Below are positions 22,358-33,088 of a stretch of DNA of 64,000 nt, one piece after another (positions within the stretch are counted from its first letter, which is position 1; the number at the start of each line of letters is the position of its first letter). The stretch lies in NCBI GenBank assembly GCA_958510825.1, contig OY294051.1, positions 5,116,353 through 5,180,352 on the forward strand, given 5' to 3'. The DNA comes from Brachypterus glaber (lineage: Eukaryota; Arthropoda; Insecta; Coleoptera; Kateretidae). Under the pieces are notes generated by a model. That model saw nothing but the letters and a program-made list of their open reading frames with translations, was not told where the DNA came from and did no database searches. The position numbers and the translations under genes were made by a program.

Positions 22358-22452
22358 AGATACAACTTTGTTTTGTGTGGCTGTGTTATTTATACTTATT
22401 TATATTTAAGTATGTAGATAGTTTTAACTGTACTAAAATAGTGTTTTCTAGT

Positions 22453-22458
22453 AATAAA
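22453..22458 (+). terminator. Polyadenylation signal of the plus-strand receptor
   Basis: AATAAA followed by a T-rich stretch, about 380 bp past the receptor stop. It is the first consensus signal downstream. Confidence 0.65.
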
Positions 22459-23063
22459 GATATATTTTTTTATGTTTTTTTTATTTTCTTTTACTTTTTG
22501 TAGTTTTGTAGTTTTTAATATTTTTTTTTTCTTAATAATTAAAGTCCAAACCTAAATAATTATAATTATTTAGGTTCATATGTAGTGAGTAAACTACCTA
22601 CCTACCCTACAAACCTACCTATCCAGTGATCTATTTCTAATTGTAAAAAAGAATAAAAGTTTTTTCATTACTAGCTTTAGAAATCACCATTATCCTATTT
22701 TTACAACAGGTTTGAATAGTATATGTTTTTGTATAGAATATAGTTATGTTTTATAAAATAAACTACGCAGTATATTCGCACATCCAATATTCAAATCTGT
22801 TTTGAAAATATTCAATGTGCGATTTTTAATTTACTCTCTTGCTTGATGAAACAGACCATAGACATGTAGTATTCTCTGAAAAGCAAAATTTGCTTTATAT
22901 ATTATATATTATATATTTAATATATGTTTACAAGATATGTATTTATGAGTAAAAAAAAGTAGGCCATTTAATAAACAAATGTCAAAAACCATGATATCTG
23001 TCAAACTTCAACCTATTTTCTTCTCACTCATGAAAGATGCCAAAATTCTAATAAATTACTTTA
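22459..23063. other. Intergenic, AT-rich
   Basis: Holds a perfect 26-base palindrome around CCTAAATAATTATAATTATT (22550-22575) and a TATATTA microsatellite near 22888-22925. No gene seen. Confidence 0.6.
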
Positions 23064-23549
23064 ATGCCATTTAAAAAATTTAAACATAAATTCATCAAAA
23101 AAATAGACATATCAATGTCAATGGATACATTAATAAAAACTGAAAATCCCACGATGGTTTTCATCCCCATAAAAAATCTAACACCCGAGATGACGTGCAA
23201 ACACTGCAAAAAAGAAATTGTCGACAATAATTGCAATTGTAATAAAAAGGAAAGAATAACTGAATTTACAACTATACAAGAAAGTCCCGTAGTTACGAAA
23301 TTATCCCAGAATCAAACTGTATGTTTGAAAAAAAGGAAAACGAATGATCTAAGAATTGCATCGGAATCTCACGAAACTTTTAAAAAGTTAAAAAAGAAGT
23401 ATGACAATATGAAAAAGTTTTATCCAGAAATTTATTCTTTCCAGGGAAATGTTATAGAAAAGTGGGCTCAACAAGGAGATCCATTGCAGATGAACCCGAA
23501 TTTTCTAAATTTTGAGAGTGGTATTAATGACGATTTGTTTTGGTATTGA
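23064..23549 (+). CDS. Unrecognised small lysine-rich protein (161 aa)
   Basis: An uninterrupted ORF with balanced, non-repetitive composition. Two in-frame stops lie just upstream of the ATG, and an AATAAA overlaps the stop codon (23549-23554). Visible parts: a basic N-terminus (FKKFKHKFIKK), a cysteine patch CKHCKKEIVDNNCNCNKK that could bind zinc (CxxC then CxC), a second basic patch LKKRKTND that could be a nuclear signal, a short lysine-rich helix-like segment, and an aromatic-acidic tail ending DDLFWY. No signal peptide or membrane segment. I recognise no family. It may be a complete one-exon gene or the last exon of a longer one. No repeat overlaps it, which favours a real gene. Confidence 0.55.
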   Translation: MPFKKFKHKFIKKIDISMSMDTLIKTENPTMVFIPIKNLTPEMTCKHCKKEIVDNNCNCNKKERITEFTTIQESPVVTKLSQNQTVCLKKRKTNDLRIASESHETFKKLKKKYDNMKKFYPEIYSFQGNVIEKWAQQGDPLQMNPNFLNFESGINDDLFWY

Positions 23550-23705
23550 ATAAAAAGATACATAATATCGTGGTCTTACAACCAAAATGCACTAAGTCAA
23601 TTTAGTTGAATCAAACTACTTAAATTATTTTTAAACAACAAATGGGACATCATTATGTCCAAACATGTAATTGAGATTTGCAATAGTTCTCCAAAAATAC
23701 TAATT

Positions 23706-24528
23706 GTCCAGTCAAATAACAAGAAATTCCTACCTTAAATCGCAATAATTGTACACGGGCTGATATTTCAAGAGTATTAGTGGATAGTAACAGAAGACTC
23801 CTGTTAGTTTTTTACCAAGTGATTTGCGTAAGGGGTGTCTGTTATCTTGAATTTTAGGGGTGAGTGCTGTTATCTCGCTAAATATGCATCTTACGATTAA
23901 AATGCATATGACCAATTTTGTTAAGGAAAAAAATTTTTATTGGGATAATTTTTTAATGGCATTGTTGGGGTGAAATTGGTTTTTTGATTTTCCAGCCAAA
24001 TTATTCATCGGAGGACAAAAGTGGTTATAAGAAAACTTGTAGCTCTTGAAATTCGCTATAAGTTTTATATATTATGCATTTTCATGAGTATTTTGTTACT
24101 GTTACAGTGGGCTCTGAAATTAGAGTTGCGCCCTCTGTAACCGTACCGAAGTACATATTAAAATTTATAATATATGAAACTTATAGAAAATTTCAAGATC
24201 TACAAGTTTGCTAATAACTATTTTTATCGTCCGATTAATAATTTGGCTAAAAATGGAAAAAACCTATTTCACCTCCAACATGGTTATTTTTGAAATAACT
24301 CGATTGTTATTAATATATTAAAAAAATTACCCAAACAAAAATTGTTGTAAATTTCCTCCTTAACAAAATTGGTTATATGCATTTTTATCGTAAGATGCAT
24401 AGCGGACACCCCTTATACTAATCACAAGGTGAAAAACTAACAGAAGTGTTCTGTTACCATCCACTACTACTCTTTAAAAAACCAGCCCGTACACATTTAT
24501 TGCAATTTGCATTTATTGTTTCACTGGA
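23706..24528. mobile_element. Large imperfect foldback element (823 bp)
   Basis: The sequence from GTCCAGT to ACTGGAC is one long imperfect palindrome with its centre near 24110. Paired blocks include AAATGCATATGACCAATTTT with its counterpart near 24370, and the GTACACGGGCTG / CAGCCCGTACAC outer blocks. No coding capacity. Confidence 0.85.
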
Positions 24529-25263
24529 CTATAATTACAAAATTAAAAAAAATAAAATAAAAGTCAAAAAGTCAAAACCATATTTTATGACTTAGTGCTC
24601 TTTGCTTGTATGCCCTCGTAATGTTATTACATTACATGTTTGTTTTCTGCTTTTGGTACATGTTTGTTTAACCTTGTACTATTTTACCTAATTAAGCATT
24701 CCCTAAGTCCAGAACTTATGTAAGCTAGTAGTAGTAGAGAGAACCACCGGCTTTAAGGGTTAACTGACCTTCGAACCATTTTTTAGGAGATTTTACCTGA
24801 CGCCTTCACCAAATTTCAATTACACAGGTTTTCAAAAAAAAAATTCAGGACTATTTGACCAGACCATGGTATTCCTAGGTATTTTGGCGCCCTGAATCAG
24901 ATCCCGGGGTCAGTTTTGCCCCATCACGTCAGGAAAACGAGATTTCAAGGTCATTTGAGATCAAAATGGTGATTTTTTGGAAGCGGCCCCGCGACAATAT
25001 CTCAAGCGACCTGTTAACTTCACGGGTAACTGTATAGGTCTTGAATACTTTCTGAACGTTGAGATGTTGTCCCGGGGCCGCTCCCAAAAAATCACCATTT
25101 TGACCTCCAAATGACCTTGAAATCTCGTTTTCGTGACGTGATGGGGCAAAACTGACGCCGGGATTTGATTCAGGGCGTCAAAATACCTAGGAATACCATG
25201 GTCCGGTCAAATAGTCCTGACTTTTTTTTTGTAAACCTGTGTTATTAACGGAAAAATGCTATC

Positions 25264-25331
25264 GGTGAGGGTAAAAATCGAACTCAAGCATGGCCTAAGA
25301 GTAAAACAGGCACCTTAATCCATTTGGCTAG
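25264..25331 (-). repeat. tRNA-like segment, copy 1
   Basis: On the minus strand, TAGCCAAATGGATTAAGGTG resembles an A box with D arm. GAGTTCGATTTTTACCCTCA-like sequence downstream resembles a B box and T arm (one base differs in this copy). Acceptor and anticodon stems are not convincing, so this is a tRNA-derived (SINE-like) remnant rather than a tRNA gene. Confidence 0.45.
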
Positions 25332-25930
25332 TTTCTAATTGTTATTGTATTTTTTTATTACTACGCATTGAAACTAAAAAACTGAAAATTATTATCTTCA
25401 AAATTAAAAAAAAACTATAAAATTTTCAAATCGCTCATTTTTAATAAAAAAAAAATAATAGAAGAAAAGTCCAAACCAAATTTCAATTACACAGGTTTAC
25501 AAAAAAAAAAGTCAGGACTATTTGACCGGACCATGGTAATCCTAGGTATTTTGGCGCCCTGAATCAGATCCCGGGGTCAGTTTTGCCCCATCACGTCAGG
25601 AAAACGAGATTTCAAGGTCATTTGAGATCAAAATGGTGATTTTTTGGAAGCGGCCCCGCGACAATATCTCAAGCGACCTGTTAACTTCACGGGTAACTGT
25701 ATAGGTCTTGAATACTTTCTGAACGTTGAGATGTTGTCCCGGGGCCGCTCCCAAAAAATCACCATTTTGACCTCCAAATGACCTTGAAATCTCGTTTTCG
25801 TGACGTGATGGGGCAAAACTGACCCCGGGATTTGATTCAGGGCGTCAAAATACCTAGGAATACCATGGTCCGGTCAAATAGTCCTGACTTTTTTTTTGTA
25901 AACCTGTGTTATTAACGGAAAAATGCTATC

Positions 25931-25998
25931 GGTGAGGGTAAAAATCGAACTCACGCATGGCCTAAGAGTAAAACAGGCACCTTAATCCATTTGGCTAG
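25931..25998 (-). repeat. tRNA-like segment, copy 2
   Basis: Same segment in the second tandem copy, with an intact GAGTTCGA B-box core. A candidate internal pol III promoter. No complete cloverleaf. Confidence 0.45.
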
Positions 25999-26228
25999 TT
26001 TCTAATTGTTATTGTATTTTTTTATTAATTGTCTACTACGCATTGAAACTAAAAAACTGAAAATTATTATCTTCAAAATTAAAAAAAACTATAAAATTTT
26101 CAAATCGCTCATTTTTAATTAAAAAAAAATAATAGAAGAATATAACGTTATATTTTTAGTAGATTTTAAGTCTAGTTTCTTTAAATAATATTAAAATATA
26201 ATATAAATATTAGTAAAAAAAAAGATAA

Positions 26229-29200
26229 TTAATAAGGAATTTTAAATGGATAGTCACTGGAGTCCAATAACTCTTTGGCATGTACCACCCTTCCATTACA
26301 ATTGAAGCTATCCATTACCTCAGTATCTTCCTTGGACAATTCAAAATCAAAAACATTAAAGTTATCTGCCAATCTTCCAAGATTCGAAGATTTCGGGATT
26401 GGGATGACTCCAAGATCCAGGATATATCTCAAAATTACCTGAGCAGGATTTTTTCCGTATTTTTTACCAATTTTAATAAGTTTGGGGTCTTCTAGAGATA
26501 AGTTTGGGTCGCCTGGTTTTTGCCAAGGACGTGCTGGTGAAGCGAATGGACTGTAGGCTGTAACTGCAATGCTTCTGTCTTTGCAAAACTTGGTCAGTTC
26601 TTTTTGGTTTAATAAGGGAGATAATTCAATCTACAAAAAAAAAAATATTAAAAAAATATTGCAAGACAATAGTAATTATATACCAAGGTAGAAAATACGT
26701 TTTTTATAGCCGAGCGTGCATGGCATCGAGGGATATAAGGGTGTGAGGCTATAAAAGTCTTCTCTACCGTGGTTTATATATTATTTGTTTCACTGCCAGC
26801 ACTATTTAACTGTTTTAAGTCAGATAATAAAGTTAAGTTAGTATTAATATGACGGGAATACTGTTTCTTGAAACTTTTATAAAAATCAAGTAAAAAATTA
26901 AGCTCACTTTTGGTTTTTAAACTGCTTTTGAACAAAATTGTGACCTGATGAAAAAATTCTGAAAACAGATATGGACTCAGAAGTCCATAAGGTCCAACTT
27001 TCCTTTTCCCAAATCAAAAGTGCGTTTCTTGTTATACTATTCACAGCGCGTAAGAACTAGAATAGTATTATACGGTAGTATCGAATTTCCCAAAATCGCC
27101 AAAAAACGGCCTTTCTTGGATACAAATGTGTTTCATGAAAAAAATAAGAAACTGTGAAAATGTACGCCCTCCGTCATTCTGTCCCTCCGTCCGCCTGTCG
27201 TCACGATTTTTGTGGACACGATAACTCAAGAACGAATCCCTAATAATATATTGTTTTTAAAAGTAATCCCCCAAAACAAAAACAAAAAAATTATGGGGGG
27301 TTAAACTTGTTTAAAAAATGAAAAAACTACCATTTTTTATTTTTTTTTATTTTTTTCGTTTTCGCCAAAAGAAAATAAAAAAAAGTGTTTAAAATTCACC
27401 ATTTACTATGAATAGTATATAATGGAATGCGTAGCTTTACATATCTTCACGGCTTGTTAATACTAACCTGATTCATAACTGGCTTAATTCTAGCACAATT
27501 CAAAATTCTTTCAATTTGTTTACTATTAAAATTCGACAATCCTATACTTTTGGCCAAACCCAAATCAACACATTGCTCCATGCCTTTCCATGTTTCGCAA
27601 AAATCGTGTTCGTATGTTTTTACACCTTCAAATGGTAAATTGATGTCCAGTTTCCCTTTTTGGGCTACAGGCCAGTGGATGAGGTAGAGGTCTATGTATT
27701 CTAAGCCAAAGTTTTCTAATGACTTTTTGCAGGCAGGAACCACCTAAAGAATTAAATATAAAAGTTTATTCAGTTACACCGGTCCACAAAGAAAACTAAG
27801 TTCTATTACTATTAACCAGACTTCATTTTTGGGCCCTAGACACGAATTTGATGATGAAAAAGCTACAACCGCTAAATGACCTCACTCCCTTCTTATGAAA
27901 AAGTGGTTTCGATCAGATTTGGTTGAATTTTGGATATGTTATGGTTCTCGATGTTCTGATGAAGTATTTTAGGGGAACAAATTCCAAAAATCAATAGTTT
28001 AGGTGCTGGATAAATGAAGATCTGGAGCTAGTTCATTTAATATTCTTTAAACCGACTTTCAAAAAGGAGGTTATCAATTCGACGTGTGACTTTGTTTCTT
28101 TTTATGTTTGTTCCCGTATAACTTTGGAACGAATGAACGGAATTAGATGAATTTTTTTGTAACTTAAAGAGGGCATTCATGAGGTGGTCCCGTTTCAATT
28201 TCAAGCTCGGATAATGCCGGGAAAGCCGGATAATTAAAATAAATCTGATCATTTTAACGCAATTTCACTTAAAAACGGCTAAATTTGGTTCTACTACCAG
28301 CCAAATTTTTAAAGAAATATCGTATAACTCGGATAAGCCGGATAACTTGATTAAGGGGTCACTTAAATATTACGGCACACTGAAAATCTTTTAAATGCTG
28401 CTAAACTTGATTCTCTGGACCTGTAATATTAAAATATCAAGAGAAAATGATAAATTTTGTGATTTTACCATAAGGCGTTATTTGATTATTACTTAACGCT
28501 TAAAGTTTAACACTAATAGTGAGTTGTGACGTCAGCAGCTTACCGAGATGGAAGGACATTTATAATTTAGCTTAGATGACGTTACAAATCTACAAGTTCT
28601 GTGTCTCTAAAAAGTAAAAAATAAAAACTTTACGCAAAAAAAAATTAACCGACTTCTATGTCTCTAAAAAGTAAAAAATAAAAAATACTTAAGTTGGTGC
28701 CAATTTGACAGAAAACAATAATAAAATAATAAAAAAATAATTTTTAGTAATTAATTTAGGGAATGGTGAAATTGGCACCGACTTAAGTATTTTTTATTTT
28801 GTACTTTTTAGAGACATAGAAGTTCATTTGTTTTTTGCGAAAAGTTTTTATTTCAATATCAAATTCGTTTTCACCACCAAAAAATACATTGACTTTTTTT
28901 TAATTTGTGTGGCAGGTGTTATTTTGTGGTGACCGATAATAATGTGTGATTTTTCTATGATGACAGAAACTTTACCACTAGTGTTTAATAGTAAATTACG
29001 CATCGAGAGGGCTTATTTTTTTACCAGGCGGAGCCTAGCAAAAAAATCACTCGAAGTGCACTGAAACAGGTTTGCGTCGAGGTGCGTATACTACTTTTCC
29101 TACGACCTAACACCTAAACATCCAAAAAAACGCAAAAATTTTAATTTTATTTATTTGACGTTTCGTATTCGATGTTCACTTGTATTCTGACAGCAGACAT

Positions 29201-30520
29201 TTAAAATCGCTGTCTGTCACTTGCGTGCCTCCCATTCGCACACACATTCCAAACATATTTCCCGTAGCCCCAGATCCGTGCGTCAAACTATACCTGGTCT
29301 GTTTCATGAAAAGTATTCCATAACTTAGTCACTATAAATAATTCTTCTCTTTTCACAGTACCATCCTTAATTTTTTCCCTTATTCCATCACCTATCTCTT
29401 TTTCATTTCCGTACAAAAATGCGCAATCAAAGTGTCTATATCCCACATCTATGGCATGTTTTACAGCTTCTGCTACTTGTCCGGGTGGGGCCTAAAAATA
29501 ATTTTTAAAAATAAATAAATAGATAAAATAAAAGAAGGTTGCATACAAAAACACAGTTTTGTAGTACAAACTGTTAATGGGACATTGAAGAAAACAGATT
29601 TTAGGTTGAAACTTTAAGGGGCTGTAGCTTAGGAAGCATTTAAAAAATATGTTTATGGAAACTGTTTGTATCATCCTGTATAAACTAAGTAGTACATACT
29701 ATTATACCGGGTGTTTTAGGAAGGTGGTTCAATTTTTTTACTTTTTTAGGTAGGACCTTGAAATTTGAAGAAGCTATATTATGTATAATTTTTTGACATA
29801 GTTAGAATTTTTTTGGCACTTCCGGTTTCGCCGGAAATGAATCGAACTTTCGATTTTTAAATGGAATAACCTGTACATTTTTACATTAAAGGAGTTTAGC
29901 CTTTTAAAAAGTAACATTTTTAGTGGCACAAAATGTTACTTCCTCTTAATGGCGATTTCTCCCGTTACATTAGACAGGGACAAAAGTTCTACCCAAAAAG
30001 GATAGAAGACATACATACACTCCCACTTCCACCCAACCAAACAAATTCTGTATTTGTTCTTTGTTGAACAAATACAATATTTACTTGGCCGGGCGAAAAG
30101 TGTAACAATATTATTTTTATTAAAGAAATTACTGGTGCCATCTAAATTTTAGTAGAATTATCTTATTCTAGAGATTCACATTAGCTATGTTCGTTCGTGC
30201 CGCTCAGTGCTACACTTTCCGGCCAACCAAATAAGTACTGTATTTGTTGTATGAAAAACAAATACAGTATTTATTTGGTTGGCTGGAAAGTGTAGCACAA
30301 ATGAGATAGAGATAGGGTAGACGTCTTTTATTTCATAATTCTAGTTGTAGAGAGCTCCATTGCATTTTTTTTTTGAAAACGGTTGCTCCAACAGTGTTTC
30401 TCGAACTTATTTCTGAATAACCCTGTACAAGTATAAATATATACTACTTACCAACCACGTTCCTAATCCCAATTGAGGGCACTTAAGCCCATTATTTAAC
30501 GTAACTAGAGGCACACTCAT
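26229..30520 (-). CDS. Aldo-keto reductase (complete, 4 exons, 314 aa)
   Basis: NAD(P)H-dependent carbonyl reductase of the AKR1-like type, cytosolic by family. Exons on the minus strand: 30452-30520, 29294-29491, 27468-27743 and 26229-26630, all joined in phase 0 by GT-AG introns. The order gives 23+66+92+133 residues, the usual family length. Catalytic tetrad visible: Asp45 (in HFDCA), Tyr50 (LYGNE), Lys79 (VTKLW), His112 (LIHWP). Cofactor-binding signatures IGLSNF and IPKSSN and the C-terminal [10 protein letters not shown] are present. The start is fixed by [11 protein letters not shown] followed by the glycine-rich CPQLGLGTW. Substrate cannot be read; aldehydes, sugars or juvenoid and ecdysteroid carbonyls are possible. 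The introns are filled with repeats. Confidence 0.97.
26691..26775. repeat. Small MITE in reductase intron 3
   Basis: Ends ACCAAGGTAGAAAA and TTCTCTACCGTGGT are imperfectly complementary, and TTTTATAGCC/GGCTATAAAA pair just inside. About 85 bp. Confidence 0.55.
27033..27415. repeat. Dispersed repeat, family B copy 3 (reductase intron 3)
   Basis: Shares the CTATTCACAGCGC start, a CCGTC-rich pyrimidine tract and ACACGATAACTCAAGAACGA with the copies at 3830 and 12045. Confidence 0.8.
28600..28855. repeat. Foldback element in reductase intron 2
   Basis: The arm with ACTTCTATGTCTCTAAAAAG and TACTTAAGTTGGTGCCAATT (to about 28711) pairs with the arm at about 28771-28852. Confidence 0.8.
28993..29225 (-). 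repeat. Dispersed repeat, family H copy 3 (inverted)
   Basis: Reverse complement of the family H copies at 4892 and 43795, recognisable from the TTTCCTACGACCTAACACC stretch. Lies in reductase intron 2. Confidence 0.7.
29705..30445. repeat. Composite repeat block in reductase intron 1
   Basis: Outer part resembles family C (terminal CGGGTGTTTT and CCCTGTACAAG; inner 'agtggcacaaaatgttactt' type text also seen near 42050). Inside are a degenerate hairpin (about 30021-30102) and the well-preserved family D element (30151-30361). Confidence 0.65.
30151..30361 (+). repeat. Family D element with 88-bp hairpin, copy 1
   Basis: A 211-bp unit nearly identical to 56262-56472. Its core (30209-30296) is a hairpin: GCTACACTTTCCGGCCAACC pairs with GGTTGGCTGGAAAGTGTAGC, and ACTGTATTTGTT with AACAAATACAGT. 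Confidence 0.9.
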
Positions 30521-30752
30521 TTTTAAATATTAAAAATATAAAATAAAATTTAAAAAATATATATTTAACTTATTATAATTTTTTATTGGCAGTAGGTTTG
30601 TATATGTTATCAGTCTAAGCTAATTGTTTATACTAAACGAGTGCTTTGAATGATGTATCTAACAAATAATAATTGATATCAGTAGCGTAGTTTTTTTTTA
30701 AGTATACCATTTTTAATTAATTGAAAAACTTGGTACATTTTTAAAAATGTAG

Positions 30753-31090
30753 AAATAGTTATTTATGGTACTAGTGGGTAAAGTAAGATATTGCCCATGA
30801 GAAAATTAACCTGCGAGGCGTCAGCCAAGCAGGTTAATTTTCGAGAGGGCAATATCGGTTTACCCATGAGTGCCATACAAGGTTTTGTCCAATAAATAGC
30901 TTAGGAATTCATATTTTTACTAAAAATTTTAATGACCTTTACAAGAAAATAATTTGACAAGTGACAGTTGAGTGGGTAAAATAAATAATTATTCACTCAA
31001 TAAAGTAAAAGCCACGCGGGGGTTATTATTGAGTTTACCTATTTAAAATAAAGCTGGTAATTTTCTTATTATCTGTATGTATTGGATAAA
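30753..31090 (+). repeat. Dispersed repeat, family A copy 3
   Basis: Full-length family A copy with the central hairpin (AACCTGCGAGGCGTCAGCC region) and the AAGCCACGCGGGGGTTATTA motif, about 240 bp upstream of the reductase ATG. Confidence 0.9.
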
Positions 31091-31367
31091 ATATATTTGT
31101 AATAATTTACTATTTTGTGTTAATCAAAAAAAAGTAGTTTTAAGGAATAGTAAAAAAGCAAATTATTACAAATACCATTTTTATTTTAATAATTTTTTTG
31201 TTAATGATAAAAATTTAAATTATTGACTTTTTAATTAATTAACTATTTATAGTCAAATAGGTTTTCTAAATAGGGATTATCTCAAGTACAATAATTTTCC
31301 ATAATTTCATTATCTTTAAGCATTTTTTTTTTAATTTTGCTTTTAATAAATTCTGAAAAACCCAATT

Positions 31368-31898
31368 ACACGGTTTGGACTTATTCACTTTTAGTTCTAC
31401 TTTATAAAACACTTAGTTTTCTTATACGATTCGTTTACTTGTAATGGAAATATCGTTTTAAAACAAAAATAAAATAATCTTTTGGGTGGAACTGTTTTAA
31501 TCGCAAAATATGGTCATGTGACCTCCATAATTTTTCGATAAATAGGTCAATTTCCACAAAGTTATATTTTCTTAATTATTAATTGAAAACAATAGACGGT
31601 TTTCGAAATTTCGAAATATTTTAAAAATTCTAATACTTAAAAAATATATATTTTATTTTTTTTTTATTTTTTGTATTTTTATTTTTAATTATTCAACAAG
31701 AAAATGTTATGTTTGTTCAAATTAACCTATTTATGTAAAATTTACTGAAATCACGTGACCTATTTTGTGATTAAAAACAGTTTCGCTTGATTTTAGGTTT
31801 TAAGTTGATACAAAATAAGTATACAATACAATTAAGTAAACAAATTGTACAAGAATAAGTGTTTTTTGAACTAAAAGTGTATAAGGGCGAACCGTGTA
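31368..31898. repeat. Foldback element (531 bp)
   Basis: ACACGGTTTGGACTTATTCAC and inner blocks such as ATGGTCATGTGACC pair with the right side ending GAACCGTGT (with CACGTGACCTATTTTG inside). AT-rich, noncoding. Confidence 0.7.
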
Positions 31899-32264
31899 AA
31901 TCGTCATAGTTTTCTTCTTAATAGTTTTATTCATTTTTAGGGTTTCATACCTCAAAAACGAAAAATAAATCCCTTATAGGCTTGATTGTTCGTCCATCTG
32001 TCTGCCCGTCCGTTACAGCGGCTTATATCAGAAACTATATAACCTAGATGTCTGAAATCCGAAGTATACTTACATACATTGCCTTGTCGAAAACCTAAAT
32101 TAGTTATATTTTTTTTTTGTGAACATTGAATTTAATTTTGTAATGTTGACAAAATAGGTTTTTAAAGAACCTCATTATGCTTCAACTTACTTGCTCACTT
32201 CATTAAGCATTTCAAAAATGTAAAAAATCAAAATCAAATTAACAAAAAAGATATTTTGATTGTT

Positions 32265-32405
32265 TAAGGGCCACTTGCACCAATGATGGTTTAACTTTAA
32301 ACTTGGATTAAGTTGACGGCCGACCAATCAGAACGCAGCATTTTTAACTTAAACTCGGTTTAGCTGAGATAATCCCAGACCAAAAGTTGGTGCAAGTGGC
32401 CCTAA
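32265..32405. mobile_element. PIF/Harbinger-type MITE with TAA duplication
   Basis: Terminal inverted repeats GGGCCACTTGCACCAA and TTGGTGCAAGTGGCCC enclose 135 bp (32268-32402), flanked by TAA on both sides (32265-32267, 32403-32405). A three-base TWA duplication fits PIF/Harbinger. Confidence 0.85.
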
Positions 32406-32648
32406 AATAGTCGCTTGATAAAAAAATATTTTTATTATCACACAATATCCATACTAGGTATTTTTGTAATCTACGCCTATGTCTATAATAGTAATATTTT
32501 TTATCATTTTCATACCTAAACAATTTAGGTATGAAAACGATAAAAATTATTGCTTTAACTTTGACTAACAAATTAATAATTTAAGGATATGATCAAATTA
32601 TTGATAACTGAGTGTACTTGGGTACTGCTGGTACCAGTTAAATACATA

Positions 32649-32803
32649 GGGAACGTTCAAGTATTACGTAACTCTCCTAGAGGGAGGTGGGAGTCATTTT
32701 TGAGTGTTACGCCCATGTTAATGGTATAGGAAAATAGCGTTACAGGGGGGGGTGGGGGTCCAAAATGATCAAAATTTGCGTTACGTAATACTTGAACGTT
32801 CCC
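32649..32803. mobile_element. Family E MITE, copy 1
   Basis: Inverted ends GGGAACGTTCAAGTATTACG and complement; 155 bp; flanked by ATA on both sides. A second copy is at 60804-60963 and an end fragment at about 36430-36472. Confidence 0.9.
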
Positions 32804-33088
32804 ATATGTACTAATAATTAGGAACATAGTAACTAACAACTAATAACTGTTGTTTATAAATAAAGGAGACTTTCAGGATTTCATAAGAAAGTTTATTTTA
32901 TTTAAGTTAATTAGTAATTTTTTTTATTTAAAAAAAAAACAACAGAAAAATATAAACTGAGTAGGTTTCATAAAAATTAAACTAAAATATTTTTTAAAGT
33001 ATTCATGGCAATGAAAAACATTTTTTTTTCTAGCGACAAACCAAATGAATTGTTATGGCAAAAAACAGTTTTCAGAGTTTTAAGGTCT

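Larger units (their letters stand above)
24808..26141 (+). repeat. Tandem duplication of a 667-bp composite element
   Basis: Copy 1 (24808-25474) and copy 2 (25475-26141) are almost identical with a 667-base offset. Each has a palindrome (24822-25242 in copy 1) with GC-rich inner arms around GGTGATTTTTTGGAAGCGGC, and a tRNA-like tail. The identical 62-codon ORF in each copy is a reading of the palindrome, not a gene. The high identity implies a recent event or an assembly duplication. Confidence 0.9.

Noticed and set aside
24961..25149. Identical 62-codon minus-strand ORFs here and at 25628-25816
   Set aside because: They read through the palindromic core of the tandem repeat and exist only because the unit is duplicated; no start context or domain.
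25264..25331. Functional tRNA gene
   Set aside because: A and B box-like words are present but the acceptor and anticodon stems do not pair convincingly and the copy next door differs in the T-arm; treated as a tRNA-derived repeat.
30209..30296. A microRNA gene
   Set aside because: The hairpin is long, repeated elsewhere (56320-56407) within a larger 211-bp mobile unit, so transposon origin is the simpler reading.
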